A DNA stretch of 64,000 bases from Limanda limanda (lineage: Eukaryota > Chordata > Actinopteri > Pleuronectiformes > Pleuronectidae), in contig NC_083647.1 of NCBI RefSeq assembly GCF_963576545.1, forward strand, positions 6,305,507 to 6,369,506. Reading direction: 5' to 3'. The notes under the pieces are model-generated. The model had not been told where the DNA came from. It did no database searches and saw only the letters and a list, made by a program, of their open reading frames with translations. Of the stretch, positions 52,364 through 64,000 are shown in pieces. The position numbers and the translations under genes were made by a program. How positions within the stretch are numbered: position 1 is the first letter of the stretch; each line of letters opens with the position of its first letter.

Positions 52364-53886
52364 AGCATCTGGTAGTCTGACACCTTGTCCAGTGGAGAAA
52401 GCACTGTAATTCTGTGGCCAAAGTCACTCTTGCACCAGCCCAGAAAGTTAATTATTACGTGGGTGGTTCATACAAGTGAGTATTTATTTACGACTGTGCA
52501 CTTTTTGTATTTTTCAGAGATGCTGTTATGGCCTTGTCTTTGATCGGCTGTGCTCCCTTCATTTGTTTCAGGATCGAGAGATGAAACCCTATCCAACATG
52601 CAGTGACCCTGAGTAAAGTGGTCTCTAGTAAATCTATAAATCATTTACAATCATCGCCCACTTGCCCCCCCCCCCCCCCCCCACAAATTCAACTCAAACA
52701 TTTTGCATTAAGCTAAAGATTACCTGACGTTTCAGTTCTGGCTCCTCTTCTTTCCACTTTTAGTATTAGCATTTGAATTACTGCTTAAAATTCCTTTGGC
52801 TTGGAATTCCTATAATCCTTTGCCAAGCAAGAAAAGCAACACTCATTTCAAGCAGTTTTATATTGAGTTTGCCTTCATAGTAACGACCATGAAAACAGAC
52901 TGATCATTATTTCAGCAGGGACAGCTATTGTTACAAAACACTTATGTAATAAAAGACATTACATATTTTACATTATATATGAACAGTCACATATTTATTC
53001 TATATGGTGAATCTGAAAACACATCCAAATAGCTAACGGTGTTTATCACAGCGATTCACCTACAACCTGATTTACAAACCACCAGTTTTATGATCTTGTC
53101 ACTTTGTAACTTAATGACAGTTTCCAGCTACAAAGTGTTCAGCGTGTTTTTTTTTCCTTATGTGTGTGAGAGTTCATGTCAAAAGAGGAAATCTTCTCAG
53201 GGACTGATCCAGTTATGCCTCACACAGCAAACCTCTAAAACAGACCTGACGTCAACACCTGATCTACGGTCGTTACAGGCAGTGTTCAAACCTGGGAATT
53301 AAATAACATGGGGCTAGCTCTAATTACAAGTGTGAATCCACCCACGACGCATCGAGGACGTGCTGACATCCAATTAGTCAAACCACATTCTGAGGTGGTC
53401 TGAACCACATGTGGTCACAACACAAGTTGCACAAATGGTGCAAACTGTCATCTGAAAATTGTGGAAGCCTATAGACATCAATTATGAGGGCACACACGAA
53501 CACAAGAATTTGGAGTGATTTGGTTTCACTGGAAAACGCCATGGAAGAATCCCACTGTGTACTGTTTTTGACGTCTTCTTCTTCTCTTCCATTCCAGCAG
53601 ACTCAGCATGAGAGGTGCATTGCTGACTCTGACCAGGTAAAGACAAGAGTTGGTCTTTGTAAACAGAAATTATTTACTTTTATTAAGAACACCGGAGATT
53701 TGGGTCCGGACGTTCTCCAAAGTTTGTCTTTCACAGTTCAGTGACTGTCTGAAAGCAGACACATTTTGATACCAGATATGAACAGAGCCCTGGTATAATG
53801 GTATAGACCTGATAAGATTTAACACCTACAGTCGAAATGTACTGTGGTTTTAGCCTGGTGGTCCCTCTTTTATCTGTCTGGCTCCA
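52364..53886. other. Intergenic DNA between the SLC7 locus and utp25
   Basis: The left part should contain the exon C promoter. A C homopolymer of about 16 bases lies near 52667-52682. No protein-like frame is seen. The right end includes the utp25 3' UTR. Confidence 0.45.
52447..52459 (-). promoter_or_regulatory. HNF1-like site upstream of SLC7 first exon C
   Basis: GTTAATTATTACG on the plus strand agrees at 11 of 13 positions with the palindromic HNF1 consensus GTTAATNATTAAC. It lies about 90 bases before the exon C start codon. A weaker match, GTTATTGACTATC, lies 43 bases before exon B (49747-49759). HNF1 controls many kidney and intestine transporter genes. This is a motif match only. 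Confidence 0.35.
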
Positions 53887-56800
53887 TCAGCAGGCTTTAT
53901 CTTCCCCTCCTGTAACAAAGAGGTGAACAGTCTTGTTGGAGTGCAGCATCTGTCCGGCTCGCTGCGCCCCGCTGATCGCAGCCAGTTTGTGGGCGTCGTA
54001 CCGCGAGTAGAGGGCGGTGCAGGTCCAGCTGCTCGCTTCTCCCTGGACGTCCGATGCCAGCATGTTACACACCTCGCTGTAGAAATGGGGGAAGGAGGGC
54101 AATCCATAGAATATGAGGTTGCGGATCCCTTTGATAGTGTACCTGAAAAAAAAGAAAGCCAGAGGTCAGGGTTTCTGCAGGATTCATAACTTTTCAATTA
54201 GATTAAGACACTATGTGGATTCAGGAGGGAATCAACCATTTTCATTTGCGTCAATAGTTTTAGAAGAGTTTCCAAATGATCATGACTGTGTAGAACTCTA
54301 GGCCTTGATGGAGGTCTACGCTGAACCCTTTAGCGCTTCACATATACATAAGTGAAGCACCAGGTCCAACTTTTGAACTCTGTAAAAGAGATGGTGTAAT
54401 CACAGATGGCGATGTCTAGGAAAGGTAATAAACAGTTACATGATAAGGGAGCGATTTACCAGCAGATTGACCCTCACTGACATCTGATGAAAACACAAAC
54501 TCCTCCTCAAGTCCATCCCAGAACCCAACACATGTGTAACTGCCTGATGGAGCATTAAAAACAACTGACCTCTTGTAGAAGTGGAAGCGCTCAGTGAAGA
54601 GCACAAACTGTCTCTCCCCGGTCTGGAAGAAGTGCCTGGCTCGGGACATCTCTGATTTGGTGGTGTACTCGCAGATGCTGGCAAAGTTGATCTCCTCTTT
54701 CTTCATGTAGTTACGCAGGCGGACATAGTCGAAGTAAGAGGGGATGTAGATCAGAGTGTGGGACATAACTGAGTCCCTGTACTGAGGCAGCACTTTGTCT
54801 AAAAAGAACTGAAATCTGTTGGGATGGGAAAGAGTGGAAAGAAGACTCATTGAATATATTGTTAGGAACATACAATCATATGGTAAGATCTCCTAAACTT
54901 ATTTATTTAAATTAATTTAAGTTTAGATTAGTAAAGATTAGAATGACTGCCTTAAAGTTAGCATAAAAACAAATAAAATGAGACACAGTATTCAAGGGAT
55001 TACTGTGGATAATCTATTTCTTGACTTAAAGAAGAAAAAGGCTTCCTGGTGCAGCTTGCACCACGGCTGCTGCAAGAACACTCCACAGAGCACTTTAACT
55101 GAATTTCCGTCTTAAAGACTCCATCTTACAGAGATGACATGGTCAATAGTCAGGCTGTGATGGTTCACCTGTGAGAGGATCTTACCGAGCATCGTGGTCC
55201 ATGAAGCTTTCGGAGGGGAACTTTTGAAACACATGTGGCAGCTGAACCATCACCTGACAGATGGAACCTGTTTTGGGCATGTTCTTAGTGACAATCTGAA
55301 ACAGGAAAAACAAAATGACTTTCTTAATTACTTACAAGTTCAAATGACAATGAATAAACTGTCTATTAAAATACAAATTAAATTGTGACTGGCAGTGGCT
55401 TTGTGTTTTAACTCTCTACCTCAGAAGGTCAGTAAACTAGCCAGACAGGTTTATCTGAGGGTTGCCTAATAATGAGTTGAACTAAAGCGATTACCTGTCC
55501 CCGGTAGTTTGAGCAGTGTTTGGTCAGGATGTTGTTGATCTGCGGCTCGTGGATGGAGCTGAACACCAGGGTCTGCCTGTAGTGTTTGGACCAGTTGTTC
55601 AGGCTCCACATTCTCACCCTGGAGAAGTCCACGTCGTGGGAGTCCAGCGGCTGAAGGTTCATGTGCTTCATCACATGCTGGTGAGAGAAGATAATGGGAT
55701 GTTTTAGATAAATCAAATGTCAACCACAATAGTGTTTTTACTGATTTATTACAGGTGTTGGTCACCCGATGTCACTACATTTCCCCAGCAGTGTGGAACT
55801 TAAGTAGATGCTCAGATAGAGAGAGGCAACCACGCAGTAATACGCCATTTTCTCTCCTTTCACTTTTTCCAAAAATCAAGGTCCAAGGAATTTGACCCGG
55901 CACCCAATTTGTTTGAATCTATTAGATGAACATGATGTTAAGCCGCTTGTCTGTGGTGCCTCCTCCTCCTGTCTTTGTTACTGGGCCCAAAATACTTCCA
56001 CACACTACTGCTCAGATATTTTGGTGTCGTGATTGTAGTGCCCAAGGCCGCTTTGCTTGCAAGTGTCCTCCATTTTCGTAGCAAAACAACATTATTGGAA
56101 TACTTTACTGATAGAGTAGATCACGAGGGTCAGGTCAAAGCTGATACTGAGCGCCCTCTAATGGATTACAAGGCAAACTACTCCAGATGGCCTGATGAGG
56201 TTCTAAGGCTGTACATTTTGAATTTTAAACAGGCACATTACAGTTGGAATATGAACTCTCCTCCCACATTCGAATGAATGTTTTATTTTCAAATAATAAG
56301 TTACGATGTTCATTTTTACTACTATCTGTTTTTCCTACCAATTATGGGCCTAAGTGCACACAAGCCTAAACTGAATGGATGTCAAATCAATGTGGAGAGC
56401 ATCAAAAAAAATAAATGACTATCTCCCAAGAGGAAACTCTGGTGACAGCACCTTCCTGAATCTGTTAGCAAACTTACCAGGATGTGCTCCCAGTTCTGCA
56501 TGAGGAAGACGTCTGCCTGGTCCATCACCAGCATCTCAATGGAGGAGAGGAAGTCGAAGTCTCTCTGACTTTCTCCCTCTGCTCCCAGCACTGTTCGCAG
56601 GCCCAGGGGAGACGTAATGATGATGTCTGACGAGTAGAAGGGGGCGTATAGCCGCACACTGCTCCTTATAATGGAGACACCTGGTGAATAGAGAGGACAG
56701 CAGCAGGGTCTCAGGCTCAAAAACTCAGGTTTTTTTTAACGTTGGTCACATTTTATTTCCAAACTGTACCTATCCTGAAGTGATCGTCAACATTGCCTGA

Positions 56801-58868
56801 GAAGATGGCGCGGTAGTCATCCGGTCTCTGCGTTTTGGGCGGCTCTTCATCTGCATCCTCCCCAAACTCTTCTTTGAACCTCTTCTTATTGCTGATCACG
56901 ATCTTCTTGCCTTTGGTTTCCAGCAGACTGATGAACGTCTGGACTACTTGCAGAGCTCCGCTTCGGAACGGCACCAGAATCAGCACCTGACACATTCATG
57001 AGAAAGTAATTCATTATTTGTCATGTATAGAAATAACAAATGAAGCTCTGTAAAGACACCGAATGAAATGTACACAATTGCTTACCTTGGGCCGGGTCAG
57101 ACCTTGGTCCCTGGGTTCGTCCTGTGGCTCAGCTCCGGGTTTAGCCCGAGTCTTTGGCTCTCTTAACTGAGCATTGTGAGCAAGGACCTGGGAGTTGGCC
57201 TTCAGTACATGGTTGAGCACATGTAGACAGTATGCACTGCGCACCTGAGGGTGCTTATTCACATGACAGGTCTCTGGGTAGTATAGATCCTTGTAGGAAC
57301 CCATGAGGGCCAGCAGTTCTAGCTGGAAAGGGCTGATCTCTTCAGCCACATTCTTAGAATCGGACGTCTGGTTTAGATCTTTCCAGGAAGATTCCAAGAG
57401 TTTGTGGAAATCTGGGAGGTTTGTGACTTTCTGAGGGCCAGGGGGTCCAAACTTCTCCAGGGGACTGGTACAGAGCAGAGTGCCTAATTTTGGCCACTGA
57501 GTAAGATAAACGCAAAGACAGAACATATAGTTAGGATTTATTTCAATGAAAAAAATATTCACTGGTAGATTTGAACAAATGATGTTGTTAATACCGTGAT
57601 CTGAGTCTTTGTTTTACTGCCAGATGTTATCCTCTCCACATCTTCTTCACTGAGCTCTGTGTGTAAATGCTGTAAAAACATGTCTGCACAGAGAAAATAA
57701 ACACAGTAAAACAAATTGTAGTCACATTGTTATGTTTTCTAAATCAGTGAAAAGTTGATATTATTGCTTCCAAGCAGTCATTCACGTCCGAATAGCGATA
57801 ACATCGAAAAAAGAAAAAAAAATCCCACCCCTAGGGGCAGACATAATAAAACCACTCAAAATGGATCTTTACTTTCTGAGTAATAATTCAATGTAGTGTA
57901 TTTGAAAACCCAACAGATAGCTTTGACTTTGAAGAGAAATTGTTCCCACCTTTCTCATCCTTGCTGTCTTCCTGCTCTGCCGTTTGCTCTTGTCCTCCTT
58001 CACCCAGGAAGTTGTTCTCCAGACAGAACTGGGACTCATGCTCATTATCTACAAATTCTTTGTCTCCTTGATCCTTCTCTTCTCCGACAACCTCTTCAGT
58101 CGGAACCTCATCTGCATCTGCGACTTCTTCCTCTCTCTCTTCTTCACCACCATCCTCGCTCTCGTCTCCAGCTCCATCACTGTCCTCTGTTATGAAGAGC
58201 ACAACGGTATTTAGTCAAATGCAAATATAGTCACATCAAGATGTTCAGGTTTACTGGAAATAAACAACTCACCTTCATCAATAAGCACTTCTTCCCCCTC
58301 CTCATGATCAGAGCTTTCCTCCTCTTCACTCTGGTCGTTATCTTCTTGTTGGCTGAGAGTTGACAGAAGTTTCTGGTAGGCTGTTTTCTGCTGTGGTTCC
58401 TCCTCCTCCTCTTCCAGCTCATCGGGGTCAGCATCAGATCCCAAAGGGCTGGCTGGCTGTAACAGTGGTGAGGACACAACACATTATCATCACAATATTG
58501 GATGAGCTTACATACGATACGATCTCTGCAGCAGAATTAAAACATCACTGCAATCGTAAATTGCAAAAGTGGGATGGACGTGCAGTTCTACTCACCAGTT
58601 CCACTACTTCAGTTCGTTCAGGTTTTTCGTTGATGCTTTGAAAAAGACACACAAAAGGAAATTAATCAACTTGGAAAACAAACATATTTGAAGACAACAA
58701 ACTAGTGAGGACATGTTACAAAGCTCTTTGTTTGGGCTGCTTGAGGATCCACCCATTAATTACTTAGGATGCAGGGAAGATTACAATTCAAGAGAGGAAA
58801 GCTCGTCCTTGAACGTTCTGACAGAAGCCACATAGAGAACATGAGAGAGAGAAGGTGTGTGTGTGTGA

Positions 58869-58913
<45 letters not shown>

Positions 58914-59374
58914 ATTTCTACCATGTGTAATTTAACTTTTTTCTTTGTTGCTAGCTATTTTGCTAAATTGCCACAGAAAATAACAACACATTTTTGTACA
59001 TTGAACCTGTGTTGTGGGTCTCCTCGTGTGTGGTATTAGGTCACATTATAACCCGTTAATAATAAGCGGAAGTATCTTCAAATCACAAAATAATGCATTT
59101 CAGCCAGAACACGTCGTTGTTAACGTCACGGACTTTATTAGCTTTGTTTCTGCTAACTACACACAACAGTAGCTAGCATCATGCGGCTAAACTGTGAGTA
59201 ATTTAGCGGGTTTGCTAACACCGCAGCTGAATAGCAGCAGTCACGCAGGCTGGAGTTTGTTTGTGCTACTCACACATCATGGAACGGATGCTCCTCTCCA
59301 AACTCCTTCAAGTGTTTCTTCTGTTTCTTGGATAAACTAGTGAAAAGTTGCTTGTTCTGGCTCCTCTTCCCCAT
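53887..59374 (-). CDS. utp25: U3 small nucleolar RNA-associated protein 25 (digestive organ expansion factor), complete
   Basis: This nucleolar protein of the small-subunit processome is needed for 18S pre-rRNA processing; in zebrafish it is known as Def. Exons: 59274-59374, 58596-58635, 58273-58456, 57950-58186, 57595-57683, 57086-57496, 56770-56986, 56478-56680, 55495-55677, 55186-55295, 54570-54815 and 53887-54142. The phases all agree and give 758 aa; the human protein is 756. Order: [11 protein letters not shown] basic start, [18 protein letters not shown], a long acidic region (about 50-190), then a degenerate helicase-like fold with [83 protein letters not shown] and [22 protein letters not shown]-box Walker A lysine is absent, as known for this family, and the DEAD position reads DQAD. 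There is no sign of decay. Confidence 0.97.
55945..56290. repeat. Dispersed repeat in utp25 intron 8
   Basis: The segment begins CTTGTCTGTGGTGCCTCCTC and includes AATACTTCCACAC, then GCTTTGCTTGC, CATTTTCGTA and a GGTTCTAAGGCTGTACATTTTG end. The same sequence of motifs appears in the zmym4 intron 7 copies at about 23120-23370 and, interrupted by a LINE tail, 33820-34570. It is an unclassified interspersed repeat of about 350 bases. Confidence 0.55.
58853..58910. repeat. (GT)n/(GA)n compound microsatellite
   Basis: A short GT run leads into about 22 GA units with one CA interruption, in utp25 intron 1. Confidence 0.92.
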
Positions 59375-61010
59375 GTTGACACTGTGCTACACGTGTGTCC
59401 CCTGCTTCGGTGATTCAGTCAAATTGTCTTGGTGCCACCTATGGGAGCGGAGGAGAATTACACGTGCAGGTTTGTTTCTAATTGCGGTTGGGGACATGAT
59501 AAGGGATCCTCTTAATTTTGCAGTACATGCAGTCCAGGAGAAAAATAGTATTACTGCTCCTCAGATAATATTACTGTCAAGGCCTGAGATACCAATTTAT
59601 GTAAAAGTGAGTATTGTAAAATAATAGTGATGTGCCCATTGTAAACCTGGCTGTTTCTAATGTTCTGTTCTCTTGTCCTGTGTTAATGCACCGGTTCTAC
59701 TTCAGAATTATTCCTTATCATTAGTGATTCCTCCTCAAACACTTACACATTATACTGTCACTCTTGATTGTCTGTGTGCTGGACGTTGTGTGCAAATCTT
59801 TTTATAAACAGTATATGGTGCAGAATGAAGTTACATGAAGAAACTTTGTGTTCATCCTACCTGGTTTATCTACGATGAAGATTTTATATCATGTCATCGT
59901 TTATCATGATATTAAACAGAATTTGCATTATGACTGTTCGAGTGTGGTTTATATTTAAGTTTGAATTATTTACCGAACTGGTGTTAAATTGTCATACATT
60001 GCATGTCAGCTTATTCGGCTCTGTTAAACAACCATCACAGTCTTCAGACCCAAGTTCACAACTTTTTTAAATAATAACCTTGTTATTCAGATTGATATAA
60101 AATTCAGCAACAAAAAAACATTGTGTTTCTAATTTGAGGACAAATTGCAAGTAATTCTGTGAACATTGTTGCTATGACCAAGATCAACACCTGTCAATCC
60201 GTCTGTGTCAGTCCGATATGGTGAAATCAAAAAATCAGATTATCAAAATGATTTGTAACCATTTTTTACCCAAGATTCTACCCAGGTACCTATCACTGCT
60301 GTAGTTTATCAGGGGACGTAGAAGATTACACCAAATTCAGCACTGCACTTCCCTGACCGATTAACAATACACATAACAATTGTGACGCCAATAAGATGAA
60401 TGTTGCGCAAGAAATGTGCTCCACATACAGACAAACAAACGTTTATAGATATGATTAAGAGGATAAGTAGATTACTAGGCATTTAAACAGGTTATTGATG
60501 TATTTTTATCATTTTGTCTTGTAAAGAAAAGTGCTATCTAATTCAAGTGTATTATTATTATTTTTAAAGTGAAAAGAAATCGGTTGATTTGTACGACAAC
60601 CAACTTTCGACATACTCTGATCCCTGAATCAAGCTGGTAAATATTGGATAAATTGGTGCTCTCAGGATGACTTCAGGGTCAGATGGAGGTTATCTGTGAA
60701 TGTTAAGTTGAAACAGCTGAGCAGACAATATCCTGTTGAGCCTGTGGCCTATCTGCTGCTTGAAAACTAACCTTGATCAATTATTGAACATAGTAAGATC
60801 AGTTTACTGTTTGCCTGTTTTAGCTGTTACCATGGCAAAAGCTCATCTATTGTTAAACATATGGGTGTCTAGTTATTGTACCCGTGGTGCTTTCAGCTCC
60901 TTCTCACTCAATTAGGATTTTATTGTTCGATAATTGCATCTCACTATGGCTTAGGCTGAAAGAGCTGGATTTTCTGAATGGGATGTGAAGATGTAATGTC
61001 TTGTATTTTA
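59375..61010. other. Intergenic DNA between utp25 and the grxcr1-like exon
   Basis: The two genes are divergently transcribed from this interval. The first 150 bases adjoin the utp25 start and should hold its promoter. The dispersed repeat at 59835-60115 is the only recognised element; no other gene is seen. Confidence 0.5.
59835..60115 (+). repeat. Dispersed repeat, copy upstream of the grxcr1-like exon
   Basis: This copy matches 46700-46985: it shares AACTTTGTGTTCATCCTACC, the CTGGTGTTA segment and AAGTTCACAACTTTT in the same spacing. It lies in intergenic DNA. Confidence 0.6.
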
Positions 61011-61430
61011 ATGGAGCGGCCAAAGAGGAAACAGGAGAAAGAGAAGGCTGTTAAAACCGTCAGGTTTAGAGTGGCATCGGCCAACAGCGGCCGGGTCCTC
61101 ACGGAGGTGTTCAAGGATAAAACCGCCTGGTGCGGCTCAGTGTCGGATTCTGTGGACTCTGACTGCACCAGCACCCCGGAGGCAGACCAGGGGAGCTCGC
61201 CTCCCGCCAGCGAGGCCAACAGCCACCTGAATGGACTGGTGGTTGAGACCGCTGTGGACGAGAGCGGCTGCGAACCTGATGACCTGCTTTTGTACGCCAG
61301 TGCCAAGAGGGAGATACACTTCAGCAACAAACGCATCAACATCTGCAGCAAGAATGGGACCATACGGGGAGTGAGGAACAAAGTGAGCGCAGGCCAAGTG
61401 CTTTTCAGCAACCTCTCCAACATCCACCCT
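61011..61430 (+). CDS. grxcr1: Glutaredoxin domain-containing cysteine-rich protein 1-like, first coding exon only
   Basis: GRXCR1 is an actin-associated protein of inner-ear hair-cell stereocilia; loss causes deafness in human and mouse. This exon encodes 140 residues. VKTVRFRVASANSGRVLTEV matches the family start (KVRFRIASSHSGRVLKEV). RINICSKNGTIRGVRNKVSA and GQVLFSNL match the segment just before the glutaredoxin domain ([23 protein letters not shown]). I chose the ATG at 61011 because residues after it resemble the family; an in-frame ATG at 60978 is also possible. The exon ends at a good GTAAGT donor in phase 0. The glutaredoxin and cysteine-rich exons are not seen in the remaining 2.6 kb, so they lie beyond the window or are lost. 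Confidence 0.85.
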
Positions 61431-63493
61431 GTAAGTAGCTCTGCCACTGGTGACATGTTTCAGAATTCATATTTAAAATTAAATGTATCGCCAATTAATT
61501 TGACTTTAATCAAATGTGGATGTGCAAAATGTATCTGTCTCAGAGCTGGAGACAGATACAGGTCTAATGAGAAGTATTGATGATTCTATATTATGTATTC
61601 TCTTTATTTTAAGAGTTCCCATCGTCATCAGAAAAGGAGACCCTGGGAGAAAGAGTAAAGAGATTGGAACACAATGTGATCAAATGGAAGAAACGTCCCT
61701 GTAGATGAAATTTTCTTGTTCTAAACAAAGACTCCTCTCTTACACTAACTATACTAATGTTATGTCCCCCATACTACTATAGAACGACAGCTGTTCAGAT
61801 CAGCAATGGTCAAGTCTGCACACGTTATTGATTCAGATTCAAAATGAAGTTATAGATAACCTGCTGTATTGCAGTTGTGAGCACATGGATGGATTTTATA
61901 TTGCAACATGTGTAACCTCTTATATGATTTATACATGTGTAAAACATATAAAACCCTAGACCTCCATATCACAGACAGAAGGTAAATTGTAACCTAAAGC
62001 TAAACAAATTAAGTCAATTTCCCTCCATCCTTTCAGACTTTTCAAACCTTTCCAGCAAGACATTGTAATTATAATTTTAAACTTGAATTTAAATACTGCT
62101 GCTGCTCAAAACCATGGTGATTCTAGACATAGTGTTGAGGCCACAGTAAACAAATAATGAATGATTCGATGAACTTTCAGCAAGAGAAAGCAGTAGCTTT
62201 CAACAGAAGATGAATAAACTTGTAAATAAGATAAACTTATAAATAAACAACCAATAAATATGAGACTAATGAATGATTTAAAATATAAAACTTGAAAATA
62301 CGATAAAAAGTATGTTAATCAGAGTATAATGTTCTTGCAAGTTTACTTGTTGTATTTTTTTGTATTCCAATGCCTATATGTTATTTTTTATTATAATTAC
62401 AATAGTTACTTTATTTTGTAAGCCTTAGAAGGGAAAATTACAAAGTAAAAATGTATTTGCAGTTAATAAAAATGATTAAGCAGAACGATGTTGTTAGCAG
62501 TTTTGGGAATAGAGAATACTTCTAAATGTGTCACCTGATCATCAAATATACTGCTGTGATGCAGGGGTGGATTTGACGGGAGGGAGGGGGATGCACATTA
62601 AAGGTCGGAGGTCTGTCCAAGTAAAATGTTCATAACTCAGTGATTTTCCACTGATTGCAAACTCTTTGTATTGTACAAATGTCTGAAGTGTATGTATGTT
62701 ACAGAATGGAATTGGTTACACTTAAATGAAGGTTTTCATACAAAACCATTTGATCTTTTCTAGATGATAATATAGAAAAATGTCTAAAATATTATGGATT
62801 AAGTAAGTAAGGCTCTAAGTACAGTTTTTTAATACTACATCTAAATGCCTGCCATCATGGAATTTCCGGTATTATTTTGGAAATAAATAAAAAACTTACA
62901 GGTCCAGCTTGTAAGATTTATTGAAATGGATTTATTGGCATAAATTGAATATATATATTCCTAGTAATGCTTTTACTAATGTGGAATCATCTAAATTGTC
63001 CAAATTATTGTTTTCTTTACCCTAGAATGGGCCCTTTATATTGAAAATACTTAATATACATTGTTTTTCCAGGTTTTTTCCAGTAGCCTAATATGGTCAA
63101 TCTAAACATCTTTAGAGATTTTATGACGACTGAAGGCTACCACAGGTTCTCTTTCATATGTTGGAAGAGGAGGATGAGGTCAGGGGTATTCAGCTGCAAC
63201 ATGCAACTTCGACACTAGATGTCACTAAAGTCCACACACTGAACCTTTAATTCAGAAAATAGAAATATCTACAACAAACACTGTGTTTATCTATTCAGTG
63301 TCTGGTAGGCTTCGTAATGTTCTGGACATTTATACTTTGACAGCAAAATATTTGCTTCTTTGATAAACTGAATCAAATCAGTAATCTGTAGTTCAGTGAA
63401 TGGGTGTTTCCGCTCTACTATTGTGTAAGTAATGATAATAATAATATTAATAACAACAATAAAACTACTACTACTACTACTACTACTGCTACA

Positions 63494-63539
<46 letters not shown>

Positions 63540-64000
63540 TTACTACTACTACTAATAGGACTAATAATAATATTAACAACAATAATAATAATAATGAAAT
63601 GGTACTGGTGCTTATGGAATGAAATGCCCGCCACTGCTCTGATCTCCTGATTAGTACAAGGCATTTTTTGGTTGGACTTTCCCTTTAAGTGGCAGATTTG
63701 TGCAACAACATCCCACCGTGCACCTGCCTCGGTCAGCACCAGGGACAGCGACCCCCTGTCCCCCTGCCCCCCCCCCCCCCCCCCCCCCCTCACTGTGACG
63801 GACAGACAGACGGTCGGTGGTCTCTGAGGAGCACGGCACCTTCATTTTGTGAAGACGAGCCGCTCACCCAGCACAACCTGCGATCATGTTACTGCGGCAC
63901 TGTTCGGCCAGGATGCGGGCTTTCCTCTAGACACACCCCCGCCTTTTCTTCATCTTCCAGCCGCCGGAGGGATCCACTTCTTCCGGGGCTGTGGTTTATT
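61431..64000. other. Intron or flank after the grxcr1-like exon; microsatellites and a G/C-rich end
   Basis: No glutaredoxin or CxxC-rich exon is found. The stretch is A/T-rich until about 63400, where trinucleotide repeats begin. From about 63690 it becomes G/C-rich with a long C run at about 63770-63789 and sequence that could be the 5' end of another transcript, but no exon can be supported. Confidence 0.45.
63466..63546. repeat. (ACT)n trinucleotide microsatellite
   Basis: About 25 ACT units with few interruptions, flanked by AAT and ATA repeats. It creates spurious long serine-, threonine- and leucine-rich frames in all phases. Confidence 0.92.

Noticed and set aside
51792..52427. 211-codon minus-strand frame overlapping SLC7 exon C
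   Set aside because: A shadow frame caused by high G/C third positions of the transporter exon; it has no membrane-protein pattern.
63287..63793. 168-codon minus-strand frame rich in serine, and plus-strand frames of threonine or leucine
   Set aside because: Produced by the ACT/AAT microsatellite; there is no conserved domain or splice context.

Overview
The window is vertebrate nuclear DNA, most likely from a ray-finned fish. The genes are split by GT-AG introns. The intergenic and intronic DNA holds Tc1/mariner, hAT, Harbinger-like, pogo-like and LINE debris and many microsatellites. The protein-coding content matches vertebrate families. All exon joins below were checked by hand for splice sites and reading phase.

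Layout. (1) 1-1291, plus strand: 3' part of a beta-tubulin gene. (2) 1.3-5.9 kb: intergenic DNA with a 1.0-kb Tc1/mariner-like element. (3) 5.9-28.0 kb, minus strand: a complete 30-exon zmym4-type gene (MYM zinc-finger protein, 1706 codons plus stop). One of its exons encodes a piggyBac-type cysteine-rich domain. (4) 28.7-39.6 kb, minus strand: a tandem, diverged duplicate of the 5' half of the same gene (promoter to exon 12), which stays open in frame and abuts the upstream side of the complete copy. It carries its own younger insertions: a hAT MITE, a 1.9-kb palindromic Harbinger-like pair, a LINE tail and a pogo-like transposon. (5) 40.7-44.2 kb, plus strand: complete adprs (ARH3 ADP-ribosyl-serine hydrolase). 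(6) 45.4-52.4 kb, minus strand: an SLC7 light-chain amino-acid transporter locus. Three homologous large first exons lie in tandem upstream of a single set of five shared 3' exons, resembling the UGT1A arrangement. (7) 53.9-59.4 kb, minus strand: complete utp25/def (ribosome biogenesis). (8) 61.0-61.4 kb, plus strand: first coding exon of a grxcr1-like gene that continues outside the window or is broken.

The genes are unrelated in function: cytoskeleton, transcription or chromatin-associated zinc finger, ADP-ribose removal, amino-acid transport, small-subunit processome and hair-bundle protein. They do not form an operon-like system. The most unusual structures are the variable-first-exon SLC7 array, whose exons differ at a substrate-site residue, the frame-preserving internal duplication of zmym4, and the captured piggyBac domain within zmym4.
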